Positions 27,938-37,574 of a DNA stretch of 64,000 bases are shown one piece after another. The position numbers were made by a program, and so were the translations under genes. The notes below the pieces were generated by a model. The model was given only the letters and a program-made list of their open reading frames with translations, was not told the DNA's origin and made no database searches. The stretch spans positions 121,041 through 185,040 of the forward strand of contig JANRLQ010000002.1 in NCBI GenBank assembly GCA_033762375.1, read 5' to 3'. Position 1 is the first letter of the stretch, and every line of letters begins with the position of its first letter. The stretch comes from RDXT01 sp033762375. GTDB lineage: Bacteria; Bacteroidota; Bacteroidia; J057.

Positions 27938-28237
27938 ATAAAAATGCTTGTCAACTCCCTAGATAAAAACAGCTTCCCGTAAGGTACACCATACCCGCAT
28001 TGTCACCGGGATCAGCCTCTTTGCCAATTCCCCACAAGATTCATGCCTTACCTGAGAATGTCTGTGGAAAAAAGTGCGCGAAAGGTACAAAAATATTACA
28101 CAACCGGTTTATTTTTCCGGTTCAATGGAGATAACGATACAACAAAACCCGAAAGTATATCACCCGGTACGGGTATTTTTCGGGCCGTATGCTTAGCTGA
28201 CTTGAAAATCAAGGTGAATCCGACGTATTTTGCGGGG
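27938..28237. other. Divergent intergenic region, SPOR gene / CCA-adding enzyme
   Basis: On the minus strand 28088-28095 reads TATTTTTG, a perfect -7 element for the SPOR gene, but no TTG lies at the usual distance. A stem-loop AACCGG/CCGGTT occupies 28102-28122. No clear promoter for the plus-strand gene was found. Confidence 0.35.
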
Positions 28238-29665
28238 ATGAACCGTGAACTACAGTTATCAGCGGTAACCCATGCCTTAGGGGATGACGTTTTCCAGTAT
28301 CTGCGCCGCGCAGCGGATCGGAGCGGGGTGCGTGCATACGTTATCGGAGGGTACGTACGGGACCTGTTGCTGGGCCGTCCTGACAAAAAGGACGTGGACA
28401 TCGTGGTAGAAGGTTCGGGGATCAGATTGGCTCAGGCCTTTGCGTCAGACACCGGCAGCGGTGAGGTGGTGGTGTTTGAGCGTTTTGGTACGGCGATGGT
28501 GCGTTATCAGCAGTATCAGGTGGAGTTTGTGGGGGCCAGACGCGAGAGTTACCGCCAGGGTTCACGCAAGCCGGAGGTGAGTGCGGGTACCCTTCAGGAT
28601 GACCAGCTACGCCGTGACTTCACGATCAATGCCCTCTCGGCCGCCCTGCATTCGAGCGAGTTTGGGGTATTGGGAGATCCCTTTGACGGACTCTCGGATC
28701 TGCGGGCCGGTATCATTCGCACCCCTGTGGCACCTGATCTGACCTTCTCAGACGATCCGCTCCGGATGCTGCGGGCGATCCGGTTTGCGACACAACTGGG
28801 ATTTGAGATCGCGCCGGATACGCTTCAGGGCATCCAGGCCAGCCGGGAGCGGATCAGCATTATCTCCCAGGAGCGGATCACCGATGAACTCAACAAAATT
28901 ATCCTGGCAGCTACACCCTCACAGGGGTTCAGGCTGCTCCACCAGACCGGGTTGCTGGAGCTGGTATTTCCGGAGCTGGCCCGCATGAGCGGCATCTCAT
29001 ATGTCAACGGGCGCGGGCATAAGGACAATTTTTACCATACCATTCAGGTGCTGGATAATGTGGCAGCCTTCAGCGAGAGTCTCTGGCTGCGCTGGGTGGC
29101 CCTCTTGCACGACATTGCCAAGCCGCTGACCAAACGGTACGAACCCCAGCAGGGATGGACTTTTCATGGCCATGAGGAGCGGGGGGCCCGGATGACACCC
29201 GAGATATTCCGGCGGATGAAACTGCCGCTGGGTGATACCGTCAAGTACGTACAAAAACTGGTGCGCCTCCACCAGCGCCCGATCGCCCTCGTGACTGAGG
29301 AGGTATCCGACGCCGCTATCCGGCGGCTGGTGGTGGATGCAGGAGAGGACCTCGACGATCTCCTGAACTTCTGCCGGGCTGACATCACATCCCGCAATGA
29401 AAAAAAAGTTGAGACCTTCCTGGATCGGTATGACCAGCTCCAGGCCCGCATACGGGAAGTAGAGGCCCGCGACAACCTCCGGAACTGGCAACCCCCGGTG
29501 ACGGGCGAGATGATCATGGAGACCTTTGGCATCTCACCCGGAAGGGCCGTGGGCCTGATCAAAAATGAAATCCGGGAGGCGATCCTCGAAGGTACCATCC
29601 CCAACGATCCCGAGGCTGCGATCGCGTATATGTACCAGATCGCCCCAAAGTACCTGAACGCCTGA
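28238..29665 (+). CDS. cca: CCA tRNA nucleotidyltransferase with HD domain
   Basis: 475 aa from the ATG at 28238. The longer frame from 28043 adds 65 residues that do not look like the family, while this start puts the catalytic head at the usual place. Motifs: VIGGYVRDLLLG and KDVDIVVEG (metal-binding Asp pair), DQLRRDFTINAL, and DPLRMLRAIRFATQLGFEI. An HD phosphohydrolase domain follows (WVALLHDIAKP, FHGHEERG). It adds or repairs the 3' CCA of tRNAs. It is transcribed alone. Confidence 0.92.
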   Translation: MNRELQLSAVTHALGDDVFQYLRRAADRSGVRAYVIGGYVRDLLLGRPDKKDVDIVVEGSGIRLAQAFASDTGSGEVVVFERFGTAMVRYQQYQVEFVGARRESYRQGSRKPEVSAGTLQDDQLRRDFTINALSAALHSSEFGVLGDPFDGLSDLRAGIIRTPVAPDLTFSDDPLRMLRAIRFATQLGFEIAPDTLQGIQASRERISIISQERITDELNKIILAATPSQGFRLLHQTGLLELVFPELARMSGISYVNGRGHKDNFYHTIQVLDNVAAFSESLWLRWVALLHDIAKPLTKRYEPQQGWTFHGHEERGARMTPEIFRRMKLPLGDTVKYVQKLVRLHQRPIALVTEEVSDAAIRRLVVDAGEDLDDLLNFCRADITSRNEKKVETFLDRYDQLQARIREVEARDNLRNWQPPVTGEMIMETFGISPGRAVGLIKNEIREAILEGTIPNDPEAAIAYMYQIAPKYLNA

Positions 29666-29793
29666 GGGTGGCGGGGTGCGAAAAGCTATTCACGGCTGAA
29701 AAATATCCCGGGTATTATTCGCCCTAAGGCCTGTTTTCTATGTATGTTTAGCAGGTAAGATACTGTCTGTACCCTCAACCTGCTACTACGCCC

Positions 29794-31950
29794 GTGAACC
29801 ACCTGCTCCCGATCAGTATTATACTGTCCGCCCTGCTCCTCTCCGGCAGCCGGGTTTATGCCGAGGACGGATATCAGCTCTGGCTGCGGTACGCACCTAT
29901 CGAAACACCCCGGCTGGCCGCCGCCTATCGTCAGCTGGGCACACAGGTATCCTTTCCCACCTCTTCTGAGACCCTCCGCATCGCACAGGCAGAACTGGTG
30001 CGGGGGCTGACCGGGATGACGGGTTCGCGTCCGGTGGTGGCAGCGGCATTTGCCACCCCTACCCTTGTGGCCGGCACCCCGGACGGATCAGGAGCTATCC
30101 GGCAACTAAGTCCCGGCCTGCCGCTGGAAAAGCTTGGGAAAGAAGGCTTCATAATCACCATCCGCCCGCTGGCCGGCAGACAAACCCTGGTCGTGGCTGC
30201 CAATACGGACATCGGTGTGATGTACGGCGTCTTTCGCCTCCTGATGCTGATGCAGCAGGGATACGACCTCACCCAAGCCAATATCACGGAGGTACCCAGG
30301 TGCCAGCTCCGGCTCCTCAACCACTGGGACAACCTCACCCGCTATGTCGAGCGCGGATATGCCGGCCAGTCTATCTGGGATTGGCACAAACTCCCCGACT
30401 ACCTGTACCCCCGGTACACCGATTATGCCCGTGCCAATGCCTCCATCGGTATCAATGGCACGGTGCTCACCAATGTCAACGCCAACGCTGAAGTACTCAC
30501 CACGCCCTACCTGCAAAAGGTACAGGCGCTGGCAGCTATTTTCAGGCCGTATGGAATCAAAGTATATCTCACCGCCCGGTTTAGCGCCCCGGTAGAAATC
30601 GGAGGTTTGCCTACAGCCGACCCACTTGATCCTGCCGTACGAGCCTGGTGGCACTCCAAGGCTGCTGAGATATATGCCCTGATCCCGGACTTTGGTGGAT
30701 TTGTGGTCAAAGCCAACTCAGAGGGCCAACCTGGCCCTCAAAACTACGGACGCAGCCATGCTGAAGGGGCCAATATGCTGGCAGAAGCGATAGCGCCCCA
30801 TGGCGGGATCGTCATGTGGCGGGCGTTTGTGTATAGCCACGAAGCGCCTGAAGACCGGGCCAAACAAGCCTACTCGGAATTTAAGCCCCTGGACGGGCAG
30901 TTTCTCCCCAATGTTTTTGTGCAGGTAAAAAATGGCCCGGTGGATTTTCAGCCACGGGAGCCTTTTCATCCGCTTTTTGGTGCGATGCCCCGTACCCCGC
31001 TGATGATGGAGTTTCAGATCACGAAGGAGTACCTGGGATTTGCTACCCACCTGGTGTACCTGGCCCCCCTGTACCGGGAGACGCTGGGTGCGGATACCTA
31101 TGCAGGCGGCCCGGGAACAACGGTAGCCGAAATCGTAGATGGTACCTTCCATGCATATAAGATGAGTGGAATGGCGGGTGTGTCCAATATCGGCACAGAC
31201 CGCAACTGGTGCGGGAGTCATTTTGATCAGGCCAACTGGTACGCTTTCGGCAGGCTGGCCTGGGATCACTCACTTAGTGCAGAGACCGTGGCATCGGAAT
31301 GGATAAAGGCTACTTTTGGCCTGATACCGGGTGTGAACGCTATCCAGCGCATGATGATGATGTCGCGTGAGGCTGCTGTACAATATATGACCCCGCTGGG
31401 CCTGCACCACCTCATGGGCTGGGGACATCACTACGGCCCGGCGCCCTGGCTCAACCATGCGGAGCGCCCTGACTGGAATTCCACGTATTACCACAAAGCA
31501 GACAGCGCCGGGATCGGATTTGACCGGTCTCCCGCTGGCAGCGGCGCTACGGACCAGTACCACGCGCCGGTGGCAGCACGCTGGGCAGATCCCCGGACCT
31601 GCCCGGAGAACCTCCTGCTTTGGTTTCACCACCTGGACTGGACCTATCGCATGCAGAACGGACGCATGCTCTGGGATGAATTGTGTTATCAGTATAGCCA
31701 GGGTGTGGACAGTGTCCGGTTTATGCTCCAGACCTGGGAGGGCCTGGAGGACCAGATAGACCCGGAGCGTTTTGCAGATGTGCGGACCTTCCTCCAGATC
31801 CAGCTACAGGAGGCCATCTGGTGGCGGAGTGCCTGCCTGTTGTACTTCCAGCAATATGCCCGCTTGCCGCTGCCCGCAGGACTGGAACCCCTGACCGGCA
31901 CCCTGGAAACCTATCAGCAGCAGCGATTCCGGTACGCACCCGGCAACTAA
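29794..31950 (+). CDS. aguA: Alpha-glucuronidase, GH67
   Basis: 718 aa with a GTG start and an immediate signal peptide (LLPISIILSALLLSGSRVYA). GH67 hallmarks: NSEGQPGPQNYGRSHAEGAN (general acid Glu), FVQVKNGPVDFQPREP and MMEFQITKEYLG (the Asp and Glu pair of the inverting site). The enzyme removes (4-O-methyl)glucuronic acid from the ends of xylan oligosaccharides, here probably in the periplasm. The next two genes fit the use of the released uronate. Near-full length for the family. Confidence 0.94.
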   Translation: MNHLLPISIILSALLLSGSRVYAEDGYQLWLRYAPIETPRLAAAYRQLGTQVSFPTSSETLRIAQAELVRGLTGMTGSRPVVAAAFATPTLVAGTPDGSGAIRQLSPGLPLEKLGKEGFIITIRPLAGRQTLVVAANTDIGVMYGVFRLLMLMQQGYDLTQANITEVPRCQLRLLNHWDNLTRYVERGYAGQSIWDWHKLPDYLYPRYTDYARANASIGINGTVLTNVNANAEVLTTPYLQKVQALAAIFRPYGIKVYLTARFSAPVEIGGLPTADPLDPAVRAWWHSKAAEIYALIPDFGGFVVKANSEGQPGPQNYGRSHAEGANMLAEAIAPHGGIVMWRAFVYSHEAPEDRAKQAYSEFKPLDGQFLPNVFVQVKNGPVDFQPREPFHPLFGAMPRTPLMMEFQITKEYLGFATHLVYLAPLYRETLGADTYAGGPGTTVAEIVDGTFHAYKMSGMAGVSNIGTDRNWCGSHFDQANWYAFGRLAWDHSLSAETVASEWIKATFGLIPGVNAIQRMMMMSREAAVQYMTPLGLHHLMGWGHHYGPAPWLNHAERPDWNSTYYHKADSAGIGFDRSPAGSGATDQYHAPVAARWADPRTCPENLLLWFHHLDWTYRMQNGRMLWDELCYQYSQGVDSVRFMLQTWEGLEDQIDPERFADVRTFLQIQLQEAIWWRSACLLYFQQYARLPLPAGLEPLTGTLETYQQQRFRYAPGN

Positions 31951-31979
31951 GCTTTTACCTATCCAGCCCTAACCGTATC

Positions 31980-32717
31980 ATGCCTAAAATTGCGCTTATC
32001 ACCGGAGCTGCTACCGGACTGGGATATGCCATTGCAGCTAAACTGGTACAAAACGGCATCAGGACCCTGATTGTAGCCCGTGATGCCGCCAGGCTCGAAG
32101 CCGCCTGCCAGACCCTCGGCTCAGGCGCTGAGCCGGTTTTGTTTGACCTGACTGCCCTCGCAGCCATACCGGATATGGTCGCCGACATCACCCGCCGGTA
32201 TGGGCGTATTGACATCCTGGTCAACAATGCTGGCATCCACCTCAAAAAACCTATGCTGGAAGTGACGGATGCTGAGTATCAGCAGGTCATCCTGACAAAC
32301 CAAACCGCTGTGTTTGCCTTATCCCGGGAGTGCGCCCGCGTGATGGCCACCCAACAGCAGGGTAATATTATTCACATCACCTCTATGGCGGCAGAGTATG
32401 GTATCCCCAAGGTAATCGCCTACACAGCTGCCAAGTCTGCGGTCGTGGGCATGACCCGTGCCATGGCCGTAGAGCTGGCTCCGATGGGAATCCGGGTGAA
32501 TGCTGTCGCACCTGGTTTTATCAGAACGGCGATGTCAGCTTCGGCCCTGGACAATGACCCTGAGCGAAAACAAAAAGTACTCTCGCGCACGCCTATGGGT
32601 GCCCTCGGTACGCCTGAAGATGTGGCACGGGCGGTATATTTTCTGGCTTCTGACGAGTCCGCTTATATCACAGGTACCATCCTGCGGGTAGATGGCGGCA
32701 ATGCCATCGGATTTTAG
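31980..32717 (+). CDS. Short-chain dehydrogenase/reductase, candidate uronate-pathway reductase
   Basis: 245 aa. Classical SDR: TGAATGLG (8-15) for NAD(P), NNAG, the catalytic Ser in ITSMAAEYG, YTAAK (Tyr148, Lys152) and the ending DGGNAIGF. I use the ATG at 31980, which starts right at the first beta strand. It lies 29 bases after the alpha-glucuronidase and 54 before mannonate dehydratase. By position it could reduce fructuronate to mannonate or act on a ketogluconate; sequence alone does not decide. Confidence 0.88.
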   Translation: MPKIALITGAATGLGYAIAAKLVQNGIRTLIVARDAARLEAACQTLGSGAEPVLFDLTALAAIPDMVADITRRYGRIDILVNNAGIHLKKPMLEVTDAEYQQVILTNQTAVFALSRECARVMATQQQGNIIHITSMAAEYGIPKVIAYTAAKSAVVGMTRAMAVELAPMGIRVNAVAPGFIRTAMSASALDNDPERKQKVLSRTPMGALGTPEDVARAVYFLASDESAYITGTILRVDGGNAIGF

Positions 32718-32771
32718 GCGTGTGTTTTCCCTTTTGCTGACCATATTCCACCCCAACAGCTACACACTGGT

Positions 32772-33980
32772 ATGAAGATAACGGATGCCAAGGTTATTGT
32801 CACCTGCCCCGGACGCAATTTTGTGACCTTAAAAGTATATACAGACCAGGGGATATACGGACTGGGTGATGCGACCCTCAACGGACGCGAGCTGGCAGTG
32901 GTGGCTTATCTTGAGTCATATTGTATCCCGGCCCTGATCGGCAAGGACCCCCGCAATACGGAGGATATCTGGCATTATTTCTACAAAGGTGCTTACTGGA
33001 AACGGGGGCCGGTGACGATGACCGCCATTGCGGCGATTGACATGGCGCTGTGGGACCTCAAGGGCAAGATGCTGGGCACCCCCCTTTACAACCTGCTGGG
33101 TGGCAAAAGCCGCAGCGGTGTGCTGGTATATGCCCACGCCAATGGCAAGGACCTGCGGGAAACCCTGGATCACGCGGAGGCCGAAATGCAAAAAGGCTTC
33201 CAGGCCGTCAGGCTCCAATCGGGTATTCCGGGCCTGGCCCATACCTATGGGGTCCCTGCTGACAACCAACCCTACGAACCCGCAGGCAAGGGGCTCCCGC
33301 ATGAGGAGTCGTGGGACAGCGCCCGGTACCTGCGGTTTACGCCCACCTTATTTGCCAAAGCACGGGAAGTCCTGGGACCGGAGGTCCACCTCCTGCATGA
33401 TGCACACCACCGCCTCACCCCGATCGAGGCTGCCCGCCTGGCCAAAGAGCTGGAGCCTTATTACCTGTTTTGGCTGGAGGATGCTGTGACCGCAGAGTTG
33501 CAGGAAGGTTTTAAGCTGGTGCGGCAGCACTCCGTGACACCACTGGCACTGGGTGAGGTTTTTAATACGGTATATGACCTCACGACCCTGATCACCCAGC
33601 AACTGATAGACTATATCCGGATGACCCTCGTACACGGAGGCGGAATTTCGCACGTAAAAAAAGTAGCTGACTTTGCCGCTATTTATCATATCCAGACAGG
33701 ATTTCACGGGGCTACCGACCTCTCACCCGTGACAATGGCTGCGGCACTGCACGTTGACACTGCCATCAATAATTTTGGGATACAGGAGTACATGCCTCAC
33801 CAGCCTGTTGTGAATGAGGTGTTTAACATTAATTATACCTTCAAAAACGGGTATATGTACGTGGACGACACGCCAGGTATCGGAGTGGACATAGACGAGG
33901 AAAAGGCTCGCCGGTACCCCTACGAGATGGCATGCCTGCCCGTAAACCGCAAAACCGACGGTACGATGTTTTACTGGTAA
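32772..33980 (+). CDS. manD: D-mannonate dehydratase-type enolase superfamily enzyme (ManD/RspA)
   Basis: 402 aa. Enolase-superfamily sequence of the ManD/RspA group: N-terminal KITDAKVIVTCPGRNFVTLKV (in parts), WDLKGKMLGTPLYNLLGGK, LLHDAHHRLTPIEA, FWLEDAV, LALGEVFN and the tryptophan C-terminus TDGTMFYW typical of the group. Mannonate dehydratase turns D-mannonate into 2-keto-3-deoxygluconate. Some members of this group have little such activity, but the alpha-glucuronidase two genes upstream supports the assignment. Confidence 0.88.
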   Translation: MKITDAKVIVTCPGRNFVTLKVYTDQGIYGLGDATLNGRELAVVAYLESYCIPALIGKDPRNTEDIWHYFYKGAYWKRGPVTMTAIAAIDMALWDLKGKMLGTPLYNLLGGKSRSGVLVYAHANGKDLRETLDHAEAEMQKGFQAVRLQSGIPGLAHTYGVPADNQPYEPAGKGLPHEESWDSARYLRFTPTLFAKAREVLGPEVHLLHDAHHRLTPIEAARLAKELEPYYLFWLEDAVTAELQEGFKLVRQHSVTPLALGEVFNTVYDLTTLITQQLIDYIRMTLVHGGGISHVKKVADFAAIYHIQTGFHGATDLSPVTMAAALHVDTAINNFGIQEYMPHQPVVNEVFNINYTFKNGYMYVDDTPGIGVDIDEEKARRYPYEMACLPVNRKTDGTMFYW

Positions 33981-34091
33981 GCTCAGGGAGAAACGGACCG
34001 GAAGCCATACATCTGGGGAACGCTTTGCCCACCCGGCAGACTGAGGATCAAAAACTTAGGCATACAGTATATAAAGATCACAGGATTTGCG

Positions 34092-34099
34092 TACCTTTG
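34092..34099 (+). promoter_or_regulatory. -7 promoter element of the DEAD-box helicase gene
   Basis: TACCTTTG is a perfect TAnnTTTG match, 26 bases before the TTG start codon. No TTG is seen at the normal -33 distance. Confidence 0.45.
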
Positions 34100-34125
34100 C
34101 GGCGTGATATTTTAAATACCGTATT

Positions 34126-35784
34126 TTGAAAACCACTTTTTCAGCGTTGGGATTAATTCCCGAGATTTTAGAGGCTATCAGTGAACTAGGATTTGAGTAC
34201 CCGACCCCGATTCAGGAACAAGCGATTCCCTATTTGCTCCAGTCGCATAATGACCTGATCGCATTTGCCCAGACAGGTACCGGTAAAACAGCCGCCTTTG
34301 GCTTACCTGTCGTGCAACAGTTAGACCCCAAAAACATAAATCCGCAGGTACTGATCCTCTGCCCTACCCGGGAGCTTTGTCTTCAAATTTGCCGAGACCT
34401 GACGCAGTTTGCTGCCAAACTTCCCCAGATTCGGGTAGTATCTGTGTACGGAGGCGCTCCTATCGAACACCAGATAGCAGAACTCCGGCGTGGTGCGCAG
34501 GTAGTCGTGGGGACACCCGGACGTGTCCTCGACCTCCTCAACCGCCGGCGCCTCGATATCAGCAATATCCAATGGTTGGTCCTGGATGAAGCTGATGAAA
34601 TGCTGTCCATGGGCTTTAAAGATGACCTGGACGCCATCCTGTCCACGACCCCGGAAGAAAAACAGACCCTGCTTTTCTCCGCGACAATGCCGCCCGAGAT
34701 GATCAGCATCTCCGAGAAGTATATGCACAATCCGGTCGAGATCTCCACCGGCAAGCGTAATACGGGAGCTGACAATGTCCTGCACCATTATTATATGGTA
34801 CACGCCCAGGACCGATACCTGGCTCTGAAGCGTATTGTGGATTTTTATCCGGCGATCTTCGGGATTGTATTCTGCCGCACCCGGCAGGAAACCAAAGACG
34901 TGGCTGACAAGCTTATGCAGGACGGCTACAATGCCGATGCCCTGCATGGTGACCTCTCCCAGGCCCAGCGTGACTATGTCATGGGCCGGTTCCGGAATCA
35001 CCAGCTGCAAATCCTGGTGGCTACAGACGTGGCGGCCCGCGGGCTTGACGTCAACAGCCTCACACATGTGATCAACTACAACCTGCCGGATGACCCCGAG
35101 GTGTATATCCACCGGAGCGGTCGTACGGGCCGGGCTGGCAAAAGTGGTATCTCAATCAGTGTGATCCACATGCGGGAGCGGTTCCGGATCCAGGAACTGG
35201 AGCGCAAGATCAACAAACGCTTTGAACAGCAGCGGGTACCTTCCGGACGGGACATCTGTGAAACGCAGCTCTTCCACCTGATAGACAATATCGGGAAAAC
35301 GGAGGTGTCGGAAGTTGAAATTGCGCCATTCCTCCCGGTGATCTACGAAAAACTCGAGTGGCTGAGCCGTGAAGAGCTGATCAAACGGTTTGTCTCGGCT
35401 GAGTTCAACCACTTCCTGGCGTACTACAAAAATGCGCCTGACCTCAATGTGGAGGTTACACCCCGCAAGTCCTCCTACAACCGCCGGGATGATCAGCCTC
35501 AAAACGGAAACGGCCAGGGGTATGTTAATGGGAATGGAAACGGGTTTAACCGCTCATTTGCCAAAATCGCCATCAGCGTGGGTAAACGGGACAACATGAC
35601 CCCCAAGACCATCATCCTTCTGCTCAACAGCAGTATGCCAGGGCGCTCCGTGAAAATCGGCCAGATAGACATTCAGAAAAATCACTCTGTCGTCGAAGTC
35701 GAGGATCGCCATCAGCACAAAGTCCTTGAAGCCCTGCGCCAAACCAGCTACCGGGGCCGGCGTCTCAGTGTCGAAACGGTATAA
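34126..35784 (+). CDS. DEAD-box RNA helicase with DbpA-type RNA-binding domain
   Basis: 552 aa, with a TTG start: no ATG or GTG lies between the upstream in-frame stop and the Q motif. Motifs in order: TPIQEQAIP, AQTGTGKT, PTRELC, TPGR, DEAD, SATMP, ATDVAARGLD and HRSGRTGR. The C-terminus (~480-552) is a DbpA-like RNA-binding domain (ISVGKRDNMTPKTIILLLN), preceded by an Asn/Gly-rich linker (~455-475). Such helicases help ribosome assembly or RNA decay in the cytoplasm, often in the cold. DUF3817 follows after 12 bases. Confidence 0.93.
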   Translation: MKTTFSALGLIPEILEAISELGFEYPTPIQEQAIPYLLQSHNDLIAFAQTGTGKTAAFGLPVVQQLDPKNINPQVLILCPTRELCLQICRDLTQFAAKLPQIRVVSVYGGAPIEHQIAELRRGAQVVVGTPGRVLDLLNRRRLDISNIQWLVLDEADEMLSMGFKDDLDAILSTTPEEKQTLLFSATMPPEMISISEKYMHNPVEISTGKRNTGADNVLHHYYMVHAQDRYLALKRIVDFYPAIFGIVFCRTRQETKDVADKLMQDGYNADALHGDLSQAQRDYVMGRFRNHQLQILVATDVAARGLDVNSLTHVINYNLPDDPEVYIHRSGRTGRAGKSGISISVIHMRERFRIQELERKINKRFEQQRVPSGRDICETQLFHLIDNIGKTEVSEVEIAPFLPVIYEKLEWLSREELIKRFVSAEFNHFLAYYKNAPDLNVEVTPRKSSYNRRDDQPQNGNGQGYVNGNGNGFNRSFAKIAISVGKRDNMTPKTIILLLNSSMPGRSVKIGQIDIQKNHSVVEVEDRHQHKVLEALRQTSYRGRRLSVETV

Positions 35785-35796
35785 CACTCCGTACCC

Positions 35797-36123
35797 ATGC
35801 CTAACGATCCCGCACATACCCCCGCTCAGCGCCAGGCATTACGCCGGCTCCGGCTCATCGGTATTGCCGAAGGTATTTCCTACCTGGTGCTGCTCGGCAT
35901 TGCCATGCCGCTCAAGTATCTGGCAGGCATGCCCCTGATGGTGACCCTCACCGGCAGTGTGCATGGTGCCTTGTTTGTCGGGTTTGGGCTGGCCGCCCTT
36001 CATGTGCAGTACCTGCTGCGCTGGCATTGGACCTGGCTGATACAGGCGTTTCTGGCCTCTGTCATTCCGCTCGGGACCTTCTGGCTGGACCATGTCCGGC
36101 TCCGGCCCGCCATGAATGGGTAA
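35797..36123 (+). CDS. DUF3817 family small membrane protein
   Basis: 108 aa with three membrane helices. RLRLIGIAEGISYLVLLGIAMPLKY, VHGALFVGFG and the final FWLDHVRL are typical of DUF3817 (YdzA-like) proteins of unknown function. It follows the helicase gene by 12 bases and ends at a strong terminator, so the two are probably co-transcribed. Confidence 0.85.
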   Translation: MPNDPAHTPAQRQALRRLRLIGIAEGISYLVLLGIAMPLKYLAGMPLMVTLTGSVHGALFVGFGLAALHVQYLLRWHWTWLIQAFLASVIPLGTFWLDHVRLRPAMNG

Positions 36124-36145
36124 CCATAATTCTGGCCTTTATCAT

Positions 36146-36176
36146 ATCCGCTCGCCCATGCGAGCGGATTTTTTTT
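36146..36176 (+). terminator. Intrinsic terminator between DUF3817 and purB
   Basis: Perfect 10-bp stem ATCCGCTCGC/GCGAGCGGAT (loop CCAT) followed by eight T. The T-tract runs directly into the purB -7 element. Confidence 0.85.
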
Positions 36177-36183
36177 ATATTTG
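36176..36183 (+). promoter_or_regulatory. -7 promoter element of purB
   Basis: TATATTTG, a perfect TAnnTTTG match, 20 bases before the purB ATG. Its upstream -33 region would fall inside the preceding terminator hairpin, where no TTG occurs. Confidence 0.5.
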
Positions 36184-36203
36184 CACCTTTAAGGGATGTA
36201 CCC

Positions 36204-37571
36204 ATGCAATTATCTGTGCTGACTGCACTCTCTCCGCTTGATGGCCGTTATAGAAGCCTTGCAGCCCCGCTCGCACCCTTCCTCTCTGAGTATGCGCTCA
36301 TCCAGCGCCGGGTGCAGGTAGAAATAGAATACCTCATCGCACTCTTCCAGACCGGACTCCGGCCGCTACATCCACTCCCCGAGCATGTACAAGCCCGGCT
36401 GCGTGAAATTTACCGGGACTTTACCCCGGACCACGCTTCCCAGATCAAGGAGATTGAGCGCGTGACCAATCACGATGTCAAAGCCGTTGAGTACTATATC
36501 AAGGAGCGTGTACAGGCTCTCGGTATCTCAGAGGTGGCACCCTATCTGGAGTTTATCCACTTCGGGCTGACCTCTCAGGACATCAACAACACCGCCATCC
36601 CCATGCTGCTCCGGGATGCCATAGCGGAGGTATATTTGCCACAGCTCCAGGCCGTGACAGATCACCTGGCTGATTTTGCCCGGATCTGGCAGCATCTCCC
36701 CATGCTCTCCCGCACCCATGGGCAACCGGCCTCTCCCACCACCCTCGGCAAAGAAATCGCCGTATTTGCAGAGCGGCTCCGGCGGCATCTGGATGAGCTG
36801 AAATCACTGCCCTACCCTGCCAAATTTGGAGGAGCTACCGGCAACCTCAATGCACACTATATCGCCTATCCTGACCATGACTGGCAGGCATTTGCCGAGC
36901 AGTTTGTCAATAACACCCTGGGATTGAGCCGGTCATGGCCTACTACCCAGATCGAGCACTACGACGGCCTGGCACGGATATTTGACTGCCTCAAGCGCAT
37001 CAACGCCACCCTGATAGACCTGTGTCAGGACATGTGGTTGTATATCAGCCTGGAGTACTTCCGCCAGCAGGTCAAAGCCGGAGAGGTCGGCTCCTCTGCG
37101 ATGCCGCACAAAGTTAATCCGATTGACTTTGAAAATGCCGAAGGCAACTGCGGGCTCGCCATTTCAATGCTGGAGTTTCTCAGCCGCAAACTCCCCGTAT
37201 CACGTCTCCAGCGGGACCTGACAGACTCTACCCTGCTCCGCAACCTGGGCCCGGCCCTCGGCTACGGATATATCGCCCAGCGCTCCCTGGCCAAGGGCCT
37301 CGGCAAACTCCAGGTCAATGAACCCCGTATCGCTGCCGACCTGGCAGCCAACTGGGCCGTACTGGCAGAGGCTGTCCAGACGATCCTGCGCCGGGAGTCC
37401 TATCCACAACCGTATGAGGCCCTCAAAGCCCTGACCCGGGGTCAGGCTGTCACGCCGGACACCCTGCAAGCCTTTGTGGCGACGCTTGACATCAGCCCGG
37501 CGGTAAAAGCAGAACTCCTCGCCCTGTCTCCGGAGACCTATACCGGCAACGCCGCTTTTCTCACCCGATGA
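36204..37571 (+). CDS. purB: Adenylosuccinate lyase
   Basis: 455 aa from the ATG at 36204 (LSVLTALSPLDGRY is the usual N-terminus of E. coli-type PurB; the longer frame would start inside the previous gene). The fumarase/aspartase signature GSSAMPHKVNPIDFENAEGN lies at ~295-314, and TSQDINNTA and SRTHGQPASPTTLGKE are present. It acts twice in purine synthesis, releasing fumarate from SAICAR and from adenylosuccinate. It has its own promoter element; truA follows three bases after its stop. Confidence 0.95.
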   Translation: MQLSVLTALSPLDGRYRSLAAPLAPFLSEYALIQRRVQVEIEYLIALFQTGLRPLHPLPEHVQARLREIYRDFTPDHASQIKEIERVTNHDVKAVEYYIKERVQALGISEVAPYLEFIHFGLTSQDINNTAIPMLLRDAIAEVYLPQLQAVTDHLADFARIWQHLPMLSRTHGQPASPTTLGKEIAVFAERLRRHLDELKSLPYPAKFGGATGNLNAHYIAYPDHDWQAFAEQFVNNTLGLSRSWPTTQIEHYDGLARIFDCLKRINATLIDLCQDMWLYISLEYFRQQVKAGEVGSSAMPHKVNPIDFENAEGNCGLAISMLEFLSRKLPVSRLQRDLTDSTLLRNLGPALGYGYIAQRSLAKGLGKLQVNEPRIAADLAANWAVLAEAVQTILRRESYPQPYEALKALTRGQAVTPDTLQAFVATLDISPAVKAELLALSPETYTGNAAFLTR

Positions 37572-37574
37572 GGT

